From the NCBI RefSeq assembly GCF_019279795.1, contig NC_056726.1, positions 1,016,666,011 to 1,016,730,010 of the forward strand: a stretch of DNA of 64,000 bases, given 5' to 3'. This document shows, piece after piece, positions 56,109-64,000 of the stretch. The notes under the pieces were generated by a model, which was not told where the DNA came from, did no database searches, and saw nothing but the letters and a program-made list of their open reading frames with translations. The stretch comes from Protopterus annectens (lineage: Eukaryota > Chordata > Ceratodontiformes > Protopteridae). Position numbers and translations under genes: made by a program. Position 1 is the first letter of the stretch; every line of letters starts with the position of its first letter.

Positions 56109-59100
56109 ATGGCTCATAAACGTAACCCATCGTATTCAGCTGCAGAGGAGCAGGAAATTCTGAACAGCCTGGTGCAGCACTATAACCTGCTTTTTTCCAG
56201 GGCCAGCCAGCACCAGCATGACCCTACTGCACTGTGGCAAGACCTTGTTTGCCGGGTAAATGACATAGGCATGCATAACTGGACATATGAGCAGGTACGC
56301 CATCACTGCAGTGATTTAATTAGACATGTCCAGCGGTGTGCATCTGATATCCATAGGCAACAGCTTGCCACAGGTGGTGGGGCAGCCATACATCCCCCCT
56401 CACCAGAGTGGTGGAGCTGCTCCTAAGCATGGTGGCTCCTGGCCTACAGCAGCAACAGTGTCACACATGTGTCATCATGGAGGCCAGAGCCACCCAGCAG
56501 GATGACATGGAGCATGCAGGTATTATGCCCTAGCTGTAGACTACCGTTACCTTTATCGTTAGAATATGCATATGTGAGATGTGTACTGTGTGTTTAGCAG
56601 TTGTGCTGCCTAATGTGTGCAGTACTGATATGTGGAATAGTATCTGTACACCTGTGACTGTTGACTATTGTTCCACTGTCGTTTAGCACACTCACAGTAG
56701 CAATGCCGCAGTTGTGGCCACTGACAAACTGTGTCATATTCTTCTAGGTCCCTCTGGTGTGACAGCAGGGCAGACAATACATGCTGGTGAATGTGTTAAC
56801 ACTTTAATATTGGTAATGAAATGTGCATGTCATAGGTGAGGTGTAGGCCATGTACACGTAACACACCTACGCATAATGCATGCTGTGCATGTTTGCTGTG
56901 AGACATCAATCATCTCCGTAAAGTCAGTAGCTGCCTCAATCACATGCAATGCACAGTGCAGAAGACACAATTGTGGCAACACTGTACTGCACATTGGATA
57001 TGCATAGTTGCTACAGCTGTACACAACAGAACACGTTTATCATGCGCAGTACACGAAAACATGCTACATTAGGCATTACCACACACCTGCTGTAAGGTCA
57101 CACTTCAGTATCCCACGTATCATGCACACACACATGATGTACCTCAGAGGTAGAGGCCTATCATGGGGCTGTGCAAACTCTGCAACACATAATACAGTCA
57201 TGTTAGGCAATGCTCCCTACTGGGCAGCTCACACACCCATGTACAAGGTGGCTGTGCAATTGTGACCGTAGCCACGGCACTGCAGTTCAGGTACAGCATG
57301 CTAGGCGGTGGTCTTGCACATGTTAGTAGCTGTGAGTGACCACAAGATGCATGTTGTTGATGGCACAGGGTACTACACCCCATCCAGTTACAGTGACCAC
57401 AGTACTACTCATAGCACTCATTGCTTTGCACCTCAGTGTTGTGTGTGTGCACACATATGCACCTATACACAATATGCATAGCATGTTGTCTGTGTGCTTA
57501 CATATGCCAGTATACACAATATGCACAGCAGTCACCATCCACACAAAGTGTCACATATATGTCCTGGAATGCTAGTGGGTGTATAGGTCACTTGACACAC
57601 ATTTGGTATGTGTGGTGTTTAATGTTGCAGTTGTGTAGCATGCCATGCCATGCCATGTCTGGCACCCACATATCTGCAATATGTCCCACACTCACCATAA
57701 CCACTGTACACTGGTCATGTCGAGCATTGGGATTCCTTCACGTCAACATGCACCGCACATCCCGTGTGTGTACATAGCATGCAAGTGCTACACCCGTGCC
57801 CACTATTATCTGCTATGGACACAGACACTGCAGTCAGATATGGATATCTATGTGTCACACAGATAACACATGCAGCCATGGCATGTATACTTGTGAGTGA
57901 TGGTGCACAGGGCATTGCAGAGCTGATAATACCTGCACAGCAATGTTGTGTCCATGTACACATTGTGTTCCAGGGTGTAGCCAATCACTGAACAACTACA
58001 CAGTTGCATCAAAGCCATGTATACTGCCATTTAATAGGGGCATCTACACTTGCACTGCATCGTCTTGTGCAACACATATTCTGCATGCTGACACATGTGT
58101 GGTGACTGTCTACCTTGTGATACTGACACCCACCTTCATCCACTATAGAGTATGTGTTGGATTGCTGGTATGTGTGTGTATGTGCTGTAGTGAGGTGTGT
58201 ATTAGTGTTCATGTGTGCATGTGTGCATGTGTGCATGTGTTCATGTGTTCATGTGTGCATGTGTTCATGTGTGCATGTGTTCATGTGTTCATGTGTGCAT
58301 GTGTACATGTGTGCATGTGTGCATGTGCAGACCGTAAAGTGTATTTCCTGTCTTTCTCTCACAGGTGCTGAGTTAGGGATTGTTGAAAGCAGCAGGCAAC
58401 CTGAAGCCACTGCCACGAATAGTGGTGATGACACATGCATTTTGGCACAGGAAGATTTGACAGGGTCTGTCACTGGTTCACAAATTGACAGTACACAGCA
58501 TTCAACCCCACCTATGCGCACACTCATACTGTCAATACATCCCTCACCACCAATGGCCATAGGCGAGGGACAGCATACAGTTGGCATTGACCAGGAGAGT
58601 GTGGTACCCATGGCACTTGCATCCCCTCACAGCAGCCATAGCCGTAGACCCGGAACTATACCACAAAGGCGGAGGTCCAGGGGTTCTCGGGGGAGCACCA
58701 CTGGTTGTATTGCCCCTGGCATGCATGCCCTCACAGGTCTTACGATGACCAGTATGTTCCAGGCTGTAATGCAGGCTCAGGCACGTATGGAATGGTACAC
58801 CAGGCAGGGACTTAGGGCGCAGAGGGCACATTACACTACTATCAATGACAGCATCCGTGACCTTGCCAATGCCATTCAGACTTACACTGAGGTCATTGAT
58901 AGATGTTGGGGGGAGACATTAGATGCCCTTCACAACATGTCTTCCATGAGCCAGGACCATGCGGGACGGTTGCGATGTCGATGTGGACGCATGCCAGCAA
59001 CAGCGGACAGTGGTCACGGACGGCCCACAGTTCACAGCCACTTCCGTAGTGGAAGTACCAGCCCCAGCAATGCTGGGGCTGGCCTGTCCATTGACCGTCC

Positions 59101-59263
59101 CAGTAGACTACGTGCCTGTGGCTCTGGCCAGTCCCAGCAGGGACATGGGTCCAGTCATCATACCTCTGCCTCTGATGACAGTACCCAGTCAGGGTTGGTA
59201 CCCAATACTGCCTGTAGCACTCCTGCCAGGCACAGGTACTGTGTCCATGGCCAGAGACAGTGA
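56109..59263 (+). pseudogene. Second Myb/SANT-like spliced gene (PIF/Harbinger-type), frameshifted
   Basis: Exon 1: acceptor-like 'tgtcttccag' at 56095-56104, ATG at 56109, MAHKRNPSYSAAEEQEILNS, HDPTALWQDLVCRVNDIGMH, NWTYEQVRHHCSDLIRHVQR, a 1-nt shift near 56398, then RVVELLLSMVAPGLQQQQCH to a donor CAG|GTATTA at 56519. Last exon: acceptor 'tctttctctcacag' at 58351-58364, AELGIVESSRQPEATATNSG to a stop at 59263; S/T-rich, then MFQAVMQAQARMEWYTRQGL and AHYTTINDSIRDLANAIQTY, a likely coiled coil. The trihelix start and helical end are those of Myb/SANT transposon proteins. A middle exon, as in the copy at 43.7 kb, was not located. Confidence 0.6.
58206..58328. repeat. 8-bp minisatellite (CATGTGTG/T)n
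   Basis: About 15 units of CATGTGTG or CATGTGTT, inside the last intron of the Myb/SANT-like gene. Frames through it give an artificial CMCACVHV-type peptide. Confidence 0.93.
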
Positions 59264-59431
59264 TCTGTACAGCCTAGCAGGTACAGTCTGTGGCTGTCCC
59301 ACAAACTACCGTATATGGCAGCCACATGGCAGAGCTGTGTGCATGAAGACACACACAGATTAACCAAACAACTAGGGCTCACACATACACACACACATTA
59401 CATCAACATTGGCCTATGCTGTACTGTTGTC

Positions 59432-59519
<88 letters not shown>

Positions 59520-61084
59520 TGATTGGATGGGTCAATGTCAGGCTCTGGCAAACAACAAAACACCCTGTGCATATGATGATACCTGTGTCGCCTCCTGTCA
59601 TCTGCATCATTGACGGAGGAACAGGCTAACATGGTGCTGATGCACAGGGTGACACTATAGCAGTGTAGCAATAATAGCAAGTTGTCAACAAGGAAGTGTA
59701 ACAACATCCTTGTAGGTATATCTGAGCAGACATTATGCATCAAAGCTCTGATTGTCAATGTAGCATTGTTTACACCACTGTTAGGTCTGAGTATGTATTG
59801 TCCACCCATGTGCCACTTGGCTGAAGTGTAATGTGTTGCCAGCATGTGTTAGTGAGTGGACAGTACGTGTGTGATGTGTGCAGTACAGATTAGCAAGTGT
59901 ACATCTGTGGACATGGTGGGTGCGCACTGTCTGGATGTACATGCATAGTGGACACATGGGATGTGTGGCATACCCTGTCGTACACATTGTTAACATCTCG
60001 TAGTATCTTTCAATGGCCAGTATGCATTCTACTACAGTTATGTACTAACATGGGTAGACATGTGTATGACGTGGGTTGACACTATGCTGTGGGTGATACC
60101 GTTAATATCTGTCAATGATTTGCAGTCTGGTAGTATACACAACCTCAACAGCATGACTATAAGCAATCATTGGATGATGTCCTGACAAATGACACACAGT
60201 AGTACGGAACCCAGTAACAATTGGATCCTTCCGGTGCTACACTATAACACTAGCCAGTGGTAATGACTGCCACCCATTCTTGTGACCACACCTGTTTGGC
60301 ATATAGCCCCCTTAGGTACATGCAGACACACTAGGGATGTGTCCATCCAAATCTGGAAATGCATGGATTGGCCTGCAATGCATTCCCTGGATGGGACGCA
60401 TATCCTACACAAGGGTATCATACAGACAGATACCTGTTGTCTGATACATGCTGTATAGCAGTAAGCCGACTATGGCATTGTCATCCTCATGTACTATACA
60501 TAATATCCCGTCAGTACCACACAGGTGGTAGCCCTCAACATGTATTTTGGGTACCAATGTGTACATACAGCCTCATGTTATGTCATGTGTTGCTTGGTAT
60601 CCACATATCCATAGGTATTGTGGAGTCCCAAGGTATATCACATAAGACATTAAGAGGCCTGAATGCATATCCACAAGGCAGTCGTACACCTATAAAGACT
60701 GTTCATTCTTGGCAGTCTTTGTTGTGTATGACCATGTCTGACATATACCCCGGGCATATGCCCTCACTCACACTACTCTTAAGTAACTGTCATGGGTGTG
60801 TGTGCCACAGATGACCTTGGCCACAGAACACAACAGTGGATGGCCTTGTCACATACATACATACATATGTGACCTACGATCTGAGAAGCAGCGGCACAAC
60901 CTGTCAATGGAAACAAATGTATTCATGTAGTATGCAGGCTTCACACCGATGTACTGATTGAGGGGACATGTACACATATATATTTGCCACGCAGATACCT
61001 GATGTGTGCAATGCACTTACTGTTGTAATCATACTATGTCATACCATAGTAAAAGCAAAACCCACACCGCATTGACCAACAGTG
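59264..61084. other. Unidentified non-coding with (CA)n
   Basis: (CA)n at 59437-59516. No transposase or other gene recognised downstream of the Myb/SANT-like gene. Confidence 0.5.
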
Positions 61085-61978
61085 ACACACACACAGTCAG
61101 CATTTGCAGGATTCAAACCCCTACCTAGCTATGTTATGATACTAGAGAGCGATGCAGTAACATGGTGCGCTATCTGCTTTACTTGCTGGTCTCCCTTCTC
61201 CGGCTGTATTCGTAGGATGGTGACATCATCAGCCTTTCCAAAGAGGAATGTACCTCTTTTACTGTGTTTTCACAGTCTCCAAAAAGAGCACTCCTTTCAA
61301 AGACAATTGCACACATACACACACACACAAACACACACACACACTCACTGTTTGCAGGATTCAAACCCCTACCTAACTATGTTATGATACTAGAGAGAGA
61401 GAGAGAGAGAGAGAGACGCATTAACACAGCACACTATTTGCTTTACTGGCTGGTTTCCCTTCTCCTACTGTATTTGTAGGATGGTGACATCATCAGACTT
61501 TCCAAAGAGGTATGTACCTCTTTTAGTTAGTTTTCCCAGTCTCCAAAAAGGGAACACCTCTCAAAGGAAACTGCACACATACACACACACACACTGTTTG
61601 CAGGATTCAAGCCCCTACCTAACTATGTTATGATACTAGAGAGAGATGCATTAACACAGTGCGCTATTTCCTTTACTGGCTAGCTTCCCTTCTCCGGCTG
61701 TATTTGTAGGATGGTGACATCATCAGTCCTTCCAAAGAGGAATGTACCTCTTTTAGTATGTTTTCACAGTCTCCAAAAAGGGCACTCCTTTCAAAGACAA
61801 TTGCACACATACACCCCCACACAGACACACACTCACTGTTTGGAGGATTCAAACCCCTACCTAACTATGTTATGATACTAGAGAGAGAGAGACGCATTAA
61901 CACGGCATGCTATTTGCTTTACTGGCTTGTTTCCCTTCTCCTGCTGTATTTATAGGATGGTGACATCATCAGACTAGA
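61085..61978. repeat. 245-bp tandem repeat, about 3.6 units, with tRNA-like B box
   Basis: The block 'ttgcaggattcaaacccc' recurs at 61104, 61352, 61598 and, with one change (tggagg), at 61840, periods of about 248, 246 and 242. Each unit has (CA)n, this block, a GAGA tract, 'ttccctt ctcc', 'ggatggtgacatcatcag' and 'gtacctcttt'. On the minus strand the block reads 'ggggtttgaatcctgc', a B box, so the unit may derive from a tRNA-headed SINE. Confidence 0.9.
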
Positions 61979-64000
61979 CATGGTGATGCGTGTACACTTT
62001 GTTTTATGCCATTCCAGGAATGGTCCATGTGTGTCAGCAGGTGTCAACAGCTTAAACAAGACCTCAGAAGCCTTACCTTGTGTGATCTATCTGTGGACAC
62101 ATTGACATTCCGTCATATGTCAACACATATTTATGCACAGCTTGTTGGTTTTGTGGATACTACATGTGTCTGGGATGTTGATAAAGGGCTATTCAAAGTC
62201 TATGTGACACATGTGTAGATGTGTTCATTGATGTATGTCCTGGGTAACTGCCTTGCAAACAGTCTAGCATGTTTGGGAACCATGATCCACACATGAACAT
62301 ACCACGGTTGGTAGGGTTGTGTGTATGTCAGCTTCCAATAGCTCTGTTTATGACTGCAACCATGATGGACTCCATGACCTTGCAGATCAGACTTCATAGG
62401 CGTACTGGACTTGACTTCCCATGGTGTGTTGTGCACCAACACTTGTGGGGAGTGCCATATGTAGCTGTGACGCATTCAACGGTTCCACATCCTGTGTGGG
62501 GGGGGTGAGGCTCAGCTGGCTGTTCAGGTGAATGATCTGTTTGTTCTGTAGTTTGTGCATGACACATATTGGGAATCAATGTATTCCACTTGCCGCCATG
62601 CTTTTGGCAGTAGGGGTAGCTGCTCATCCATTCTACATGTGATATCTCCTGGTATGATGATGTGGACTATTGTCAGTGGGAGATGGGTATGTAAATATGG
62701 GCCTGTCTGTCCTGATGTCGGCATTGTAACTCAGGTATAGTTGGCCCTGACTCAGGACATATATGGGTGTACATTACTATTTATGACATAGCTGAAGGAG
62801 GTGTCATGATTCAGTCTGGACTCCTTCTCAGCTACTCTTTACAAAACACCAATGAACATGAGCACTAATCCCTGTTATACTCTTTTACATGCTTAACACC
62901 CTACTGATCCTTTGTGATCAGGCTACAGAGTATGTCATGATAATATCCTGGCATGTCCAGGGGTCGGTTTTGTGTGTACTCTTCAGTCCAGCTGGTGGAT
63001 ATTGTGATACTGACACAATGTCACATCTGCCTTATGTACACAGATAACCCTCTCCTCCTCCCGACAAACTCAGATATATGTGTGAGATGCACCTATATAG
63101 ACATACAGGGTGCTGAACTCTCTCGACCCATGACTGGCACAGTCTATCATGTGGTGAAGGTAACCACACACACCACATATCAGTCTTACATATCTTCTAG
63201 CAACAGCACTCAAACCACATTATCACACATAGACATACTCAGATGCTGTAAATGTACTCTACCTAAGCAGCAGAGACCTCCAAAGCAGACACACACACAC
63301 ACCTGCTACCCCACTACAGTACTCACATATCACATAGTTCACAATGTCAGTGTGCCACACAGTCACTGCCCTTTGGGCTAAACAACGCACCTAATACACT
63401 TGTAATAGGCAACACTTATTGTCAGACACACTGACGTACCACTCACCAGCCCTAACATGGGAATAGTCACTTTGGGCTGTCTGTTGGGTGCCAGGATCTG
63501 CCGCATAACACAGGCAGTCAGGTCACTCAAAGCAAGTACAGGACTGGCACCATCACTGTCCATGCTGGTGTGTATAACCTCAGACGTTACTCCCTGGACC
63601 ACATGACATGTTACATGGAGGAACACTCTGATCATGTAGCCCAGGCCAGTATGACCCTGACCTTGTCTAGCATCTTACACCCACCAATTATGATGTCACA
63701 GTATACGGACACACATATCACATTTAACAGTTGCCTAACAAATTTGTTTAATTCATAGGGGATACAATGTCTGTCAGCCTATGGTGACATGCTCAACATG
63801 CCACGTAGCTTCACTATGGACAGCTTGCACCTGTCACCCTTGGACTTTGGAATGCTGGCTAAGGCTCTTGCTACCACCATAGTGCCTTTTTTAAGCAGGG
63901 CTCAGAAGACAAACCCACCTCCATAGACATTACAGGTTAAATGAAACTAAGGGTAATGCTGCTCAACAACAGTTGTGTTAACCTCATATTGCGGCCACTC
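61979..64000. other. Unidentified sequence, no gene supported
   Basis: Several short open frames (for example 62953-63381) lack recognisable domains. TG/CA-rich texture continues from 52 kb. Confidence 0.4.

Noticed and set aside
58154..58340. N-terminal CVHVFMCACVHV-type peptide joined to the Myb/SANT last exon
   Set aside because: It is the translation of the CATGTGTG minisatellite in an intron; the exon starts at 58365 after a clear acceptor.
62100..62220. 'LVGFVDTTCVWD' resembling the start of a Harbinger DDE domain
   Set aside because: Only a few residues fit and no later DDE motif follows in any frame.
62953..63381. 142-codon frame near the right end
   Set aside because: No recognisable motif, low-complexity TH-rich tail, no splice or start context.

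Overview
The window is eukaryotic, almost certainly vertebrate, and consists mostly of transposable elements in several stages of decay. The evidence is: four lineages of retrotransposon typical of fish, amphibians and reptiles (L2/CR1-group LINEs, a CR1 LINE with an 8-bp tail repeat, an RTE LINE and a GIY-YIG Penelope-like element); tRNA-derived SINEs, one of them like the DANA SINEs of fishes; spliced Myb/SANT genes of the type found in PIF/Harbinger transposons; abundant (TA)n and (CA)n microsatellites; and one short exon that looks like exon 1 of a type-2 vomeronasal (V2R/OlfC) receptor. An aquatic vertebrate with a large, repeat-rich genome fits, but the species cannot be fixed from the sequence. 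No rRNA gene, CRISPR array, operon or complete host gene was recognised.

Layout. 1-7.1 kb: a LINE A copy next to an older one, then a young CR1 copy inserted into an older CR1 copy. 7.1-14.3 kb: microsatellites, a 76-bp minisatellite of ten units, an RTE remnant and two inverted-repeat (foldback-like) elements. 14.3-18.3 kb: a minus-strand LINE A with an internal 52-bp minisatellite and a 545-bp Penelope fragment inserted in its endonuclease region. 19-20.9 kb: 124-bp tandem repeats and a third foldback element. 25.6-28.6 kb: a minus-strand RTE LINE invaded by two SINEs and by a reversed fragment of its own family. 29-33 kb: more copies of that SINE, the V2R-like exon, a MIR-like SINE and a CR1 remnant. 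33.8-39.2 kb: a 338-bp near-perfect inverted-repeat insertion, then the best element of the window, a Penelope-like element of about 4.46 kb with two pseudo-LTRs, inserted in a DANA-like SINE. 40-42.2 kb: a second DANA-like SINE and a fourth foldback element. 42.5-50.4 kb: hairpins, tRNA-like modules and a three-exon Myb/SANT gene, interrupted by a LINE A copy. 50-64 kb: microsatellites, a CR1 remnant, the best-preserved LINE A reverse transcriptase, a second spliced Myb/SANT gene and a 245-bp tandem array.

Relations between elements. The tRNA-headed SINEs at 26.7-33.1 kb end in the same sequence as the CR1 LINE, including the (AACCTATG)n tail, so CR1 enzymes probably moved them. The Penelope element carries its own RT and GIY-YIG nuclease, and its terminal repeats hold hammerhead-like motifs also seen in the truncated copy at 18.0 kb. 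The foldback elements share a G-rich core and arms made of a short degenerate unit but encode nothing, so they must depend on an enzyme encoded elsewhere.

All calls come from reading the sequence and supplied translations. Family names are by motif recognition, no database search was possible, and element edges without a target-site duplication are approximate to tens of bases.
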